Shown: positions 1 through 11,466, counted from the stretch's first letter. The stretch: DNA of 32,461 nt from Planctomycetaceae bacterium (GCA_947490615.1 CANLHK010000020.1:1-32461), one strand, 5' to 3'. Notes: generated from the letters alone by a model not told the origin. A program made the numbers and translations.

Positions 1-1209
1 CGCTGGAGTGTTGCACTGGCCGTGCCCGTTGTATCCAAAACAGACCACCGTACCGTTGGTCCGCCGCGCCACCGTGTGGGCTGCGCCCGCTGCGATCTGT
101 GAGGTCGTGCCGAGATTGGTCGGAACCGTGCACTGGCCAAACGAGCTGGCGCCCCAACAGACGACGGTGCCGTCGGTCGTGAGCGCCACGGTGTGCATCG
201 TGCCTGCTGCGACCTTCCACACTGAGGCGAGGTTCGCGGGGACAGTGCACTGGCCCTCGAAGTTGGAGCCCCAGCACGCGACCGTGCCATCGGTTCTCAC
301 GGCGACGGTGTGTTTCGCGTGCGCTGCCACCATCGACACTGGCCCGAGATTCTTGGGGACATTGCACTTGCCGTCGGCGCTGTTCCCCCAGCACTCAACC
401 AAACCATCTTCACGGATGGCGACCGAGTGCGAGTCACCTGCGACCACCATCGGAGGTGTTCCGAGCGCGCTCGGGACGAGGCGCTGACCATCCCAGTTGG
501 TGCCGAAGCACGCGACAGCGCCATCCACGGTGAGGGCAACGGTGAAGTCCCAACCCGCTGCGATCGCCGACACGGGTGCGAGATTCAATGGGACGGTGCA
601 CTGGCCGTAGTCGTGCGATCCCCAACAGGCGAGCGAGCCGTCGGGCTTGATGGCCACGGTGTGGTTGCCACCGGCTGCGATCGCAACCACCGGCCCGAGG
701 TTTCCTGGAACAAAACTCTGGCCGCGATTGTTGCGTCCCCAGCAGGCCACGGTGCCTGCAGTTCGAAGTGCGACAGAGTGGGACGCGCCCGCTGCGATCA
801 TGGTGACGGGGCCGAGCGTCGCGGGGACATTGCACTGGCCGTAGGTGTTGTCTCCCCAACAAACGACCGAGCCATCGTTTTGCAGAGCGATGGTGTGGCC
901 GTAACCCGCAGCGACCATCGAGACTCCAGTTAGCCCGGTTGGGACAGTGCACTGCCCGTGGACGCTGTATCCCCAGCACGCGACCGTGCCGTCGCTCTTC
1001 AGGGCGACGGTGTGAAAGCCACCCGCGGCGACGCCCTGTACATCCGTGAGGTCATCAATGTTGCTAAAACCCGTGAGTCCCCATCCCACGATGCTCTGCG
1101 CCTGCGCTTGACTCGCCACCCCACTCACGACCCCAACTGCCGTGGCGACCGTCGCAAAAATCTGCGCGCGCCAGCACTGCACTGACCAAGGGTGACCGTA
1201 GTGTGCCAT
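1..1209 (-). CDS. Secreted RCC1-repeat beta-propeller protein (C-terminus beyond window)
   Basis: The reverse-strand frame is open from an ATG at 1209 to the window edge (403 codons), so the C-terminus is missing. The N-terminus (MAHYGHPWSVQCWRAQIF, then a hydrophobic ATVATAVGVVSGVA and SQAQAQS) fits a signal peptide cleaved near residue 38. The mature part is at least seven RCC1-type blades with recurring units such as HTVALKSDGTVACWG, each followed by GQCTVP-like turns. RCC1 repeats build a seven-bladed propeller, and bacterial secreted versions are usually of unknown ligand. The start is supported by GGAG at 1217-1220, seven bases upstream. The repeats closely resemble those of the protein at 11737, so the two are paralogues. 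A dockerin-like C-terminus like its paralogue's is plausible but not visible. No enzymatic function can be assigned. Confidence 0.88.
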   Translation of the reverse strand, partial: MAHYGHPWSVQCWRAQIFATVATAVGVVSGVASQAQAQSIVGWGLTGFSNIDDLTDVQGVAAGGFHTVALKSDGTVACWGYSVHGQCTVPTGLTGVSMVAAGYGHTIALQNDGSVVCWGDNTYGQCNVPATLGPVTMIAAGASHSVALRTAGTVACWGRNNRGQSFVPGNLGPVVAIAAGGNHTVAIKPDGSLACWGSHDYGQCTVPLNLAPVSAIAAGWDFTVALTVDGAVACFGTNWDGQRLVPSALGTPPMVVAGDSHSVAIREDGLVECWGNSADGKCNVPKNLGPVSMVAAHAKHTVAVRTDGTVACWGSNFEGQCTVPANLASVWKVAAGTMHTVALTTDGTVVCWGASSFGQCTVPTNLGTTSQIAAGAAHTVARRTNGTVVCFGYNGHGQCNTPA

Positions 1210-1216
1210 CGCAATT

Positions 1217-1220
1217 CTCC
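1217..1220 (-). promoter_or_regulatory. Shine-Dalgarno site of the RCC1 gene
   Basis: GGAG on the reverse strand, seven bases before the ATG at 1209. It fixes the start of an open frame that has no stop inside the window. Confidence 0.55.
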
Positions 1221-1333
1221 AGTTGAGGTCCGTCGAATTGATCCCCACTCTCCATGCGACAGTCTCGCACGGCTTAGACCGCGGTTTGCCTCGATTCTCC
1301 AAAACGGCACGAGAAACTCTCCCTACACCTCCC

Positions 1334-2551
1334 TCACCCGCCCGCCACTCTCCTCAACACTTCCGCTGCAAAGTATGGCGCGATCAACGCCACTCCCGCT
1401 GCGATCACGACGGCGGCTGCCAAGAGGAGCATCGCCTCGACGGTGAGGAACAGTCCGACTCTTCCACGACTTGCGCCGAGTCGTCGCATCAATGCCAACT
1501 CGTCGGCGCGCAGTCGGATCGAGAGCGCGAAAGTCGTCGCTGCGACAAGCGCCACGAGGAGCGCCGTACCTAACGCCACGGCGCCGAGGACGCGTCCGAG
1601 GCCGAAGATTCGTTCGAGGACGCGTTCTGCGAACTGGTCGGGTCGCACGAGTTGCAGGCGCTCGGCTGTGTTTGCTCCAGTGAACCTTCCAAGCAGAATC
1701 GCTTGCGACTTCGCATCGCTTGGAATCACCAGCGCGCCGTCGATGGGGAACTCATTCTCGTTGCCGTGAAAGTGAAAGTCGCTTGCCACACCGTCGCGGC
1801 CGTCGCGCGCGATCGGCAGCGCTTCACCTGCGATGGTGGTGTTGCCTTTGCTTCCAATCACAGCGCCCGCCGTGGTGCTTTGCGCGGGCTCGTCATGACG
1901 ATGACCAAGTCCGCGGATACTCCACAGCGTGTGCAGATCGACCAAGAGCGCGTCGTCGTCGGGCGAGTTGGTCTGCGGGAGAATCCCCACGATGGTGAGT
2001 TCGAGCGGGAAGACGCCAGCGAGATTGGAGAGCGCGCTTGGATCGGAGTAGAGGCGCGCGCCGAGATCAAGATCAAGCTCGCGTGCTGCGTTGGCGCCGA
2101 TCACGCACTCGCCGATGGTTGCGAAGAGTCGTCCTTCGTTTGCGGGCGTCACGCCGAGATGCGCGAAGTAGTCGACCGTCGTGCCGACCACAGGTTTCTT
2201 GCGCGCCGTGGCTCCGACAGCGATCGGTATCGCGCGCGCGAGATTCTCTGTTTCGACGCGCGTGAGGTCGCTCATCACGAGTCCGCTTGGTGGAGTCGCG
2301 GCAAAGAACATCGCGCCAAACACGAGGTCGGACTCGCTGCCTTTGGCTCCAAGAAGAAGCGGCGCCATCGACGCGCGGTCGCGCATCGCCCTTGAGGCAC
2401 CATCAAGAAGTCTTGCGAGCGCCAACGGCAACGCCAGTGAAAGTCCAAGCGCAACGATGAGGAGCACGCTGCGCCTCCACGCCGTGCACAGCGAACGCGT
2501 GGCGAGATAGAGCGCGTGATGGAGCGCGTGATGGAGGACGGCGACACTCAC
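1334..2551 (-). CDS. ABC transporter permease, FtsX/MacB type
   Basis: A 405-residue membrane protein starting at GTG and overlapping the stop of the upstream ATPase gene (GTGA), which implies translational coupling. TM1 spans about residues 28-46, followed by a large extracytoplasmic domain (about 50-318), TM2 (about 321-345), the FtsX-family signature ELALMRRLGASRGRV (351-365) and TM3 (about 368-392). The family normally has a fourth helix after this point, but here the protein ends at 405, so it is short at the C-terminus. Histidine clusters occur in the outer domain (HRHDE at 217-221 and HFH at 260-262) and near the N-terminus (HHALHH). MacB/LolE-type permeases transmit ATPase motion to outer partners and do not form a substrate channel. 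Next to a ZnuA-like protein, a role in metal handling is inferred. Confidence 0.85.
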   Translation of the reverse strand: MSVAVLHHALHHALYLATRSLCTAWRRSVLLIVALGLSLALPLALARLLDGASRAMRDRASMAPLLLGAKGSESDLVFGAMFFAATPPSGLVMSDLTRVETENLARAIPIAVGATARKKPVVGTTVDYFAHLGVTPANEGRLFATIGECVIGANAARELDLDLGARLYSDPSALSNLAGVFPLELTIVGILPQTNSPDDDALLVDLHTLWSIRGLGHRHDEPAQSTTAGAVIGSKGNTTIAGEALPIARDGRDGVASDFHFHGNENEFPIDGALVIPSDAKSQAILLGRFTGANTAERLQLVRPDQFAERVLERIFGLGRVLGAVALGTALLVALVAATTFALSIRLRADELALMRRLGASRGRVGLFLTVEAMLLLAAAVVIAAGVALIAPYFAAEVLRRVAGG

Positions 2552-3231
2552 GCGCCATCTCCGATCTCAATCACACCACCAAAGTACGGAAGGATCGACT
2601 CATCGTGCGTCGCGACGATCAACGCAGCGCCCGAGCGTGCGCACTCAGCAAGTAAGAGTTGGGTGACACTCTTCTTGAGTCGCGGATCAAGATTGCCCGT
2701 GGGTTCATCAGCAAGCACAACGGCTGGTTGGAGAAGGAGCGCGCGCGCGATGGCAACGCGTTGTCGTTCACCATGCGAAAGCGCATGCATCGCGCGCGAC
2801 TCAAACCTTTGGAGTCCGACTCGTTCAAGAAGCGCGCGCGCGCGGCTGAGGTGAACAGCATCGATCGATCGCGCACCATGAAGTCGTAGCGGCAGGAGCA
2901 CATTCTGCAGTGTGTCCAAACTCGCCACCAGTTCAAAGGTCTGAAAGACCTGACCGATGCGCTCGCCGCGGATCTGTCGTCGCGCCGTCTCGTCGCGGTG
3001 CGAAGTCGCTTGGCCAAGAATCGACACCGTGCCTTGGGTTGGAACCAGTTCCCCCGACAAGAGCGCCAGGAGCGTGCTCTTGCCCGAGCCTGAGGGTCCG
3101 CGCACGGCGATGGAGCCGCCAGGACCGAGAGCAAACGCAGGAGTGCGCAGCGAAAAACCAGTGTTGGGGCGGTGGAAGTGGAGGTCGGTGGCTTCGATGC
3201 GCACCGTGGAGAGGGTTCCTGCCAAAGCCAT
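2548..3231 (-). CDS. ABC transporter ATP-binding protein, LolD/MacB type
   Basis: A 227-residue nucleotide-binding subunit. Visible motifs are Walker A GPSGSGKS (45-52), Q-loop QVFQTF with Q97, signature LSHGERQ (151-157, a variant of LSGGQ), Walker B VVLADE (171-176) followed by the PTGNLDPR segment typical of the LolD/MacB/FtsE group, and the switch histidine in ATHD (H209). It powers the FtsX-type permease encoded just downstream, with which it overlaps by GTGA. I chose the ATG at 3231. A TTG at 3249 would add six residues, but neither start has a clear ribosome site. The gene is divergent from the ZnuA-like gene, with only 38 bases between the start codons, so the two transcripts probably share a compact control region. 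Confidence 0.9.
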   Translation of the reverse strand: MALAGTLSTVRIEATDLHFHRPNTGFSLRTPAFALGPGGSIAVRGPSGSGKSTLLALLSGELVPTQGTVSILGQATSHRDETARRQIRGERIGQVFQTFELVASLDTLQNVLLPLRLHGARSIDAVHLSRARALLERVGLQRFESRAMHALSHGERQRVAIARALLLQPAVVLADEPTGNLDPRLKKSVTQLLLAECARSGAALIVATHDESILPYFGGVIEIGDGA

Positions 3232-3258
3232 TGGACCGAGGATACCCAAGGCGCCGAT

Positions 3259-3264
3259 AGGAGG
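3259..3264 (+). promoter_or_regulatory. Strong Shine-Dalgarno site of the ZnuA-like gene
   Basis: AGGAGG five bases before the ATG at 3270. It is one of the few textbook ribosome sites in the window and fixes that start. It lies in the 38-base divergent gap, so any operator for either gene must overlap it or the coding starts. Confidence 0.75.
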
Positions 3265-3269
3265 TCGCC

Positions 3270-4334
3270 ATGCCCATCAGCCGACGATTCCGCCCCAAGA
3301 CCCGCCGCATCATGACGACGATCTTTGTCGTCACCTTTCTCATCCTCCTTGTGATCCCCTTCCAGCGTCCCGCGATGCTCGGTTGCGAAGATCCCAAGCA
3401 GCGGGGTGGTCGCAAGGATGGCGCCACGCCCACCCCGACCTCTCCGCAATCCAACGGCGCCACGAGCGATGCGAATGCGCCGACGCCGCGCCTCATCGTC
3501 GTGCCCAACGCGCCGATCGCGTCGTTGGTCCATCGACTCTTGCCAGAACAGCGCGTCGTGATCGCGGGCGCTGCCCACGCGACGGAGGCAACGCAGTGGA
3601 AACCCACCGCGCTAGAGATCAGCGCGCTGCAACAGGCGAGTCTCATCGTCCTCAACGGCGCTGGCTATGAACCGTGGTCCGAGCAGGCCGCACTGCCGCG
3701 CGCGCAGACCTTGGAGCTTGCCACACTCGTGCGTGATCGGCTCATCGCCATGGAAGAGGCCACGCACACGCACGGACCTGAAGGTGCGCACTCGCACGGC
3801 GCGACGGCGGCCACCACTTGGTTGTCGCCAGAGATTCTCCGCACGCAATCTCGCGTGTTGGCGTTGGCGCTCATCGAGCGCGCGCCTGTGAAGAAGGACG
3901 CGATTGAGTCCAACCTCGCGAGCATCGAGAGGCAACTCACGACGATCAACGACACGCTGCGCGAAGTCGCACTTGTGCAACCCAATTGGCTTGCCTCGCA
4001 TCCCGTCTACCAATACCTCGCGCAAAGTGGTGGGCTCACCATCCACAGCATGCATTGGGAACCCGATGCCATGCCCGACGAAACCCAATGGACCGCGCTG
4101 CAGGACCTGCGCAGCAAGCACCCGAGTCTTGGTGTCTCAGGTAAGTCGCTCATGCTCTTTGAAGGCGAACCGATCCAAGCCTTGCGCGAACGCCTCGAAA
4201 GAGAGCAGATCGAGATCGTGGTCTTCATGCCGCTTGGCGTGACCAATGCCGCGGCTCCAACTCCGCCTGCTGATTTCCTGGCGTACTTCAACGCCTCGGT
4301 GAACGCGATGCTCGGCGCTGCCAAGTCTCTCTGA
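3270..4334 (+). CDS. ZnuA-like metal ABC substrate-binding protein, divergent metal site
   Basis: A 354-residue protein with an N-terminal hydrophobic segment (about 17-30), a possible lipobox at C39, a low-complexity Pro/Thr/Asn linker and then a fold resembling ZnuA/TroA binding proteins. Recognisable blocks are WKPTALEISALQQASLIVLN (110-129, matching the RPSDxxxLxxADLV block), a histidine-rich loop (H166, H168, H174, H176), TWLSPEILRTQSRVLAL (183-199), and SHPVYQYLAQSGGL (243-256). By my alignment to E. coli ZnuA, only one of three canonical histidine ligands is retained (H244). The other two positions hold E106 and T182. H103, the His-rich loop, and H259/H262 may compensate. The gene is divergent from the ATPase/permease pair. 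Zinc is the best guess for ligand but is not shown. Confidence 0.8.
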   Translation: MPISRRFRPKTRRIMTTIFVVTFLILLVIPFQRPAMLGCEDPKQRGGRKDGATPTPTSPQSNGATSDANAPTPRLIVVPNAPIASLVHRLLPEQRVVIAGAAHATEATQWKPTALEISALQQASLIVLNGAGYEPWSEQAALPRAQTLELATLVRDRLIAMEEATHTHGPEGAHSHGATAATTWLSPEILRTQSRVLALALIERAPVKKDAIESNLASIERQLTTINDTLREVALVQPNWLASHPVYQYLAQSGGLTIHSMHWEPDAMPDETQWTALQDLRSKHPSLGVSGKSLMLFEGEPIQALRERLEREQIEIVVFMPLGVTNAAAPTPPADFLAYFNASVNAMLGAAKSL

Positions 4335-4359
4335 GCGCGCGGTTGGTTAGGATGCGCGA

Positions 4360-5868
4360 ATGCTCATTCGTCGCACTGTTGGATCGCTTGTCGCGCTGAC
4401 TGTTTCCGCCGTCGCCCTCTCTGTGTTGGCGCAGGACACCGCTGCGCCCAAGAAGGAAGTTCGCGCTGCTGGCATCTGGTACGGCACCAAAGACGCGCCC
4501 GCCAAGAAGGCTGGCGCGCTTCGTCTTGCCTGTTACAACGCGGAGAATCTCTTTGACGACTTCGATGATCCCGAGTTGACGGGTGAGGTCGACGATCAGC
4601 CGCAGCAGACCAAAGAGGCGCGACTGCAGGGCATCGCTGCGATGATCCGCAAGCTTGACGCCGATGTGCTCTGCCTTGAGGAGATCGAATCGCAGCGCGC
4701 GCTGGAGTGGTTTCGTGACAGGTACCTCAAGGATCTCGGCTACGACCATGTGAAGAGTTTCGATGCGGGCTACGCGCGCGGCGTGGAGCAGTCGGTCTTG
4801 TCGCGGGTGCCCATCGTCTCGGCGCGCGTGTTCCTCAAGAACGATCGCGACATCAGCGACATGGCGAAGCGTGCTTCCGTCGAGACTGCGCAGCGACTCG
4901 GTGGCGAATGGTCGCCCCCGAACAAGGGCGCTCCAAGTGCCCGATTCCAGCGCTCGCCGCTGCAAGTCGACCTCAAGACCAAGGACGGCTACCAACTCAC
5001 CGTCTTCGTCTGTCACTTCAAAGCTGGCGGCAAGGACTTCGCACAGCAGCGCGAGTTTGAGGCGTTGCAAGTCGAAGAGTTTGTCGGCGAAGCGATGCGT
5101 TCGAATCCCGACGCGAACATCGCCGTGGTGGGTGATCTCAACGCGACGCCCAACGACATGGCCGCGAAAGTGCTGCGCCAAAGCGAACTCGGCTTGGTGA
5201 GTGCCTACGACTGGCGCTTTGACCCGAAGCCGAACAAGGATCTCTACACCACGCACGCCAGTGGCCGCTCGCTCGACTACATCATCATGACTCCAGGACT
5301 CGCCGCCGATTGCGTCGAGCGTTCCTACTTCGTGCTCGGCACCCTGCACGCTGCGGAAGATTGGGATTGGCGCAAGGCCGACGAGATTCCGCCACCAGTT
5401 GGATACGCCAGCGATCACTGTCCTGTCGCGATCGATCTCATGACGAGTTCCGACAAGCCCGCGAGTGCGTTTAGCTCCTCCAAGCCGAAGTTCGATGAAC
5501 TCGATGCTGCGAAGAAGTTGGCAGTCGAGATGCCCAAGGCTCTGCGCGCGCTTGCTACGGGAAAGAAAGCCGCCGCCACCGACCTCGCATTGGCCAACGC
5601 GCTGCGCGCAGCGGGCTGGATCTATGTCATGCCCGAACCCAAGAGCAAGACCGCCAAGTGGGGCAACACCAACAGCAAGACCACTTGGTTTCCTGGTTAC
5701 TGGAAGAACGCGAAGAGTGGAACGACGAGCGTGATGCTGCCAAGCGAAAGCGATGGATTCAAAGGCGATGGCGAGGATAAACCCAAGTGGACCGACGGCG
5801 GTTCGCCGAAAGCGCCGAGCGTGGTGGAGTGGCTCTGCTCGGTCGAGGGCGGCATCGAGCCTGAGTGA
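4360..5868 (+). CDS. Secreted endonuclease/exonuclease/phosphatase-family hydrolase
   Basis: A 502-residue protein with a signal peptide (MLIRRTVGSLVALTVSAVAL, cleavage near SVLAQ, residue 25). Residues about 54-362 form an EEP domain: YNAENLFDDFDD with N60, CLEEIE with E107/E108, CHFKAG with H219, GDLNATP with D259 and N261, and YASDHCPV with D352 and H353. This set matches DNase I-like metal-dependent phosphodiesterases, including secreted nucleases of the ExeM/NucH kind. The C-terminal part (about 370-502) is unfamiliar: an Ala/Lys-rich helical stretch followed by a Trp/Gly/Lys-rich segment around WFPGYWKN. Substrate may be DNA or another phosphodiester. The same strand continues into a secreted protease 58 bases later, so the pair may be co-transcribed and act on external polymers. 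Confidence 0.88.
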   Translation: MLIRRTVGSLVALTVSAVALSVLAQDTAAPKKEVRAAGIWYGTKDAPAKKAGALRLACYNAENLFDDFDDPELTGEVDDQPQQTKEARLQGIAAMIRKLDADVLCLEEIESQRALEWFRDRYLKDLGYDHVKSFDAGYARGVEQSVLSRVPIVSARVFLKNDRDISDMAKRASVETAQRLGGEWSPPNKGAPSARFQRSPLQVDLKTKDGYQLTVFVCHFKAGGKDFAQQREFEALQVEEFVGEAMRSNPDANIAVVGDLNATPNDMAAKVLRQSELGLVSAYDWRFDPKPNKDLYTTHASGRSLDYIIMTPGLAADCVERSYFVLGTLHAAEDWDWRKADEIPPPVGYASDHCPVAIDLMTSSDKPASAFSSSKPKFDELDAAKKLAVEMPKALRALATGKKAAATDLALANALRAAGWIYVMPEPKSKTAKWGNTNSKTTWFPGYWKNAKSGTTSVMLPSESDGFKGDGEDKPKWTDGGSPKAPSVVEWLCSVEGGIEPE

Positions 5869-5926
5869 GCGTTTGGCACGCACGAGCGTTTGCGATCACG
5901 CGCGTTGGGAGTAGATTCCAACGCCG

Positions 5927-6949
5927 ATGAGCCGAGCGCCGCACACCATCTGTAGAACCAAGAGACTCGCGGTCTTGGCCGTGTCGCTCATGGTCTGCGC
6001 CGCGGCTGGCTTTGCCGACATGTTCTTGCAAGGCGTCGGCGGCGACCACGCGATGAGTTCGACGCACGATCGTTTCTATGTGGGCGCGGACAAGGCGTTC
6101 GTCGGTGAGTCGTTCGATTGGTCAGGCGTCGGTCGCTCCTCCAACGGAGGATGGGTGACGATGATCTCGCCGACCTACTTCGTGAGCGCGAACCACTATC
6201 ACCCCAACGCTGGCGACACCATCACTTTCTTTGAGGGCAACACGCTCTCGAAGGGAAGTCACACCTACACCGTCGACGCGTTTGGATTTGACACGACCTA
6301 CGGCGGAGTGAGCTCGGATCTCTGGCTTGGTCGCTTGGCCGCGCCGCTCAATCCCAAGCATCGTCTGGCGGTCTATCCCGTGCTGGCGTTGGCCAATGAC
6401 ACGGCGTACCTCGACCTATTTCTGCTTGCCTACGGCGCGCCGAATCGTGTTGGGACCAGTCGCCTTGGCGCGATCGTCGACGACTTTGAGATCGGCCGCA
6501 CGCGCACGCTGCGATTCTGGTTTCACGCCGAAGAAGGCACAGGCACGGGCGCTGGCGATTGTCACTTGATCGGCGGCGACAGCGGCGGACCGAGCTTCGC
6601 GCTTGTCGGCGGCAAGTTGGTGCTCATCGGTGTCCACTTCACGACCAACGACACCAACGGCGTGCCTGATCCCGAGGACTCGTGGCCGTTTGGTTTCGGT
6701 TGGTCGGGCGATTCGTTCGTGCCGTTCTACATCGACCAACTGCACGCCAACATGGGTGTTGAGCGCGCGGTGTTGGTCCGTTCGCGCGCCGACTTCAACC
6801 TCGACGGTCGCGTCGACAGCGCGGATCTTGCGGTCTTGCTCTCGGCATGGGATGAGTCCGCCAGCGGCTTCGGCGCGGCGCACGATCTCAACGATGACGG
6901 AGTCGTCGGCAGTCCCGATCTTGCGGTGTTGCTGTCGGAGTGGGGCTGA
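5927..6949 (+). CDS. Secreted trypsin-like serine protease with dockerin-like C-terminus
   Basis: A 340-residue protein with a signal peptide (hydrophobic 14-30, ending GFA-D). A chymotrypsin-fold triad is visible: H90 in FVSANHYHP (in place of the usual TAAHC), D131 in VSSDLWLGRL, and S219 in GGDSGGPSF with its oxyanion glycines. The C-terminus (about 288-340) carries two dockerin-type calcium loops, DFNLDGRVDSADLAVLLSAW and DLNDDGVVGSPDLAVLLSEW. The protease should be active outside the cytoplasm, and the dockerin part likely attaches it to a cell-surface partner. Cysteines are few, so disulphides are not a feature. The ATG at 5927 has only a distant GGGAG upstream. The gene is convergent with the hypothetical gene ending at 6968. 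Confidence 0.85.
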   Translation: MSRAPHTICRTKRLAVLAVSLMVCAAAGFADMFLQGVGGDHAMSSTHDRFYVGADKAFVGESFDWSGVGRSSNGGWVTMISPTYFVSANHYHPNAGDTITFFEGNTLSKGSHTYTVDAFGFDTTYGGVSSDLWLGRLAAPLNPKHRLAVYPVLALANDTAYLDLFLLAYGAPNRVGTSRLGAIVDDFEIGRTRTLRFWFHAEEGTGTGAGDCHLIGGDSGGPSFALVGGKLVLIGVHFTTNDTNGVPDPEDSWPFGFGWSGDSFVPFYIDQLHANMGVERAVLVRSRADFNLDGRVDSADLAVLLSAWDESASGFGAAHDLNDDGVVGSPDLAVLLSEWG

Positions 6950-6967
6950 GACGGACGACTCGTTGCC

Positions 6968-7471
6968 TTAGCGCTTGACGGCGAGATGCTCGGTGAGCGC
7001 GTCGTTGGCTGGAGTCTGCCACGCGTCGATGCCGGTGTCGGCGATGATCGCGATCATGCAGCGCAGACTGTCGGCTGAGACACCGTCGAGTCCGCTCGTG
7101 AGCACCTGCGCGAATTGCGCCTGCGTTGGCGGATGCGTGACCGCGGAGGATTCATCGACATTGAGTTCCTCGTGCTTGACCTTGAGCGCGGTGTAGAGCG
7201 CTGCGAGTTCCGTCTTGCGCACCGTCATATAGGTGACCCCGAAGAAGGGCGCGCAACGGCGCGGATCCATGGTGACGGCGCGACGGGTGCCGAAGATGTC
7301 CGAGAGTCGCCATTGCGACTTCACCGATTGCGCGCGCGCCTTGATGATGTCGGCGACGGTTTGCGCGAAGGCATCGGACTCTTCGGTCGAGGTGCGCGCC
7401 TGCTTGACGCTCTGCAGGATGAGCTCGTCACGAAATGTTGCGGGGAGGTTTGGCCAGATCGCTTCGAGCAT
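6968..7471 (-). CDS. Hypothetical cytoplasmic protein
   Basis: I do not recognise this 167-residue protein. It is mostly helical by composition, has no signal peptide or membrane segment, and contains a central WRLSDIFGTRRAV segment followed by PRRCAPFFGVTYMTVRKTEL and a C-terminal segment rich in Ala, Asp and Thr. The frame extends upstream to an ATG at 7606, but that start would overlap the pyrE start. The ATG at 7471 has GGAG at 7480-7483, eight bases upstream, and is preferred. It is divergent from pyrE across about 130 bases and convergent with the protease gene. Codon use looks like its neighbours. Confidence 0.6.
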   Translation of the reverse strand: MLEAIWPNLPATFRDELILQSVKQARTSTEESDAFAQTVADIIKARAQSVKSQWRLSDIFGTRRAVTMDPRRCAPFFGVTYMTVRKTELAALYTALKVKHEELNVDESSAVTHPPTQAQFAQVLTSGLDGVSADSLRCMIAIIADTGIDAWQTPANDALTEHLAVKR

Positions 7472-7604
7472 CGCATGGACTCCGACACGCCACGACCAAC
7501 GGAACTGGCCGCATGCCAGCAACTCCGAGACGAGCGAGGTCGCGCAGCGTACCGCAGGCGGCGCCCTGTGATGTTCTGCGCATTGGTTCGGTACTATCCC
7601 GCGC

Positions 7605-8267
7605 ATGCACGACTACCAGCGGCGCTTCATCGATTTCATGGTGCAGGTCGGAGTCCTTACCTTTGGGGACTTCACCACCAAGAGCGGCCGCAAGACGCCG
7701 TACTTTGTGAACACGGGCAAGTACCAATCGGGCTCGCAACTCGTCACGCTTGGACGCGCCTACGCCGACGCGATTGAGCGCTCGTTTCCCAATGGTTTCG
7801 ATTGTCTCTTTGGTCCCGCGTACAAGGGCATCCCGCTGGTCGTCGCGGTGTCGATGGCGTTTGCAGAGCGCGGACGCGAAGTCGAGTTCTGCTTCAATCG
7901 CAAAGAGACCAAGGATCACGGCGAGGGTGGATTGCTCGTCGGACGCAAGTTGCGTGACGGCGATCGCGTGTTGATCATCGAAGATGTTACGACCGCGGGC
8001 ACTTCGATTCGTGAGACGGTTCCGCTCTTGCGCGCTGCGGCTGCGATCAAACTTGCTGGCTTGGTTGTCTCGGTGGATCGCCAAGAGCGCGCGAGTGACG
8101 CGTCGACTTGCACGGCGCTTGCTGAGGTCGGTCAGGAGTTCAGCATGCCTACGGCTGCGATTGTCACCATTGATGAAGTCGTCGAGCATCTCGGCGCGCG
8201 CCTGACCGCAGCCGATCGAGAGCGCATCGCTGCGTATCGCGCCCAATACGGAGTCGTCTGCGTTTAG
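7605..8267 (+). CDS. pyrE: Orotate phosphoribosyltransferase
   Basis: A 220-residue enzyme that joins orotate to PRPP to give OMP in pyrimidine synthesis, in the cytoplasm. Diagnostic pieces are FGDFTTKSGRKTPYFVNTG near the N-terminus (PyrE family, orotate-side loop), GPAYKGIPL, and the PRPP-binding motif VLIIEDVTTAGTSIRET at about residues 124-140. Length fits the family (about 210-220). The ATG at 7605 has no Shine-Dalgarno site, so a leaderless or SD-independent start is possible. No other pyr gene is nearby. Confidence 0.95.
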   Translation: MHDYQRRFIDFMVQVGVLTFGDFTTKSGRKTPYFVNTGKYQSGSQLVTLGRAYADAIERSFPNGFDCLFGPAYKGIPLVVAVSMAFAERGREVEFCFNRKETKDHGEGGLLVGRKLRDGDRVLIIEDVTTAGTSIRETVPLLRAAAAIKLAGLVVSVDRQERASDASTCTALAEVGQEFSMPTAAIVTIDEVVEHLGARLTAADRERIAAYRAQYGVVCV

Positions 8268-11317
<3,050 letters not shown>

Positions 11318-11454
11318 CGGCGCTTCGACAATTCAATCATTCCCGATTTGGACGCGCAGTGGGGCCGTGGTACGGTTGACGAATCGGCCGCCCAACGCGC
11401 CGGTCTTGAACAGTCTGGCGATGGCTGCCAGCTCTTGATTGAACCGCCCGCTCC

Positions 11455-11460
11455 GAGGAG
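11455..11460 (+). promoter_or_regulatory. Shine-Dalgarno site of the short RCC1-leader ORF
   Basis: GAGGAG lies six bases before the ATG at 11467 and directly abuts the ATG at 11461, so the second ATG is the likely start. Confidence 0.5.
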
Positions 11461-11466
11461 ATGACT

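Noticed and set aside
1-1209. Possible CRISPR-like periodicity in the left end
   Set aside because: The periodicity of about 150 bases comes from RCC1 protein repeats and is degenerate at DNA level.
4288-5883. Long reverse-strand frame opposite the EEP enzyme
   Set aside because: It is an antisense shadow typical of GC-rich DNA; its composition (Arg/His/Ala-rich, no motif) is not protein-like and the + strand carries all catalytic motifs.
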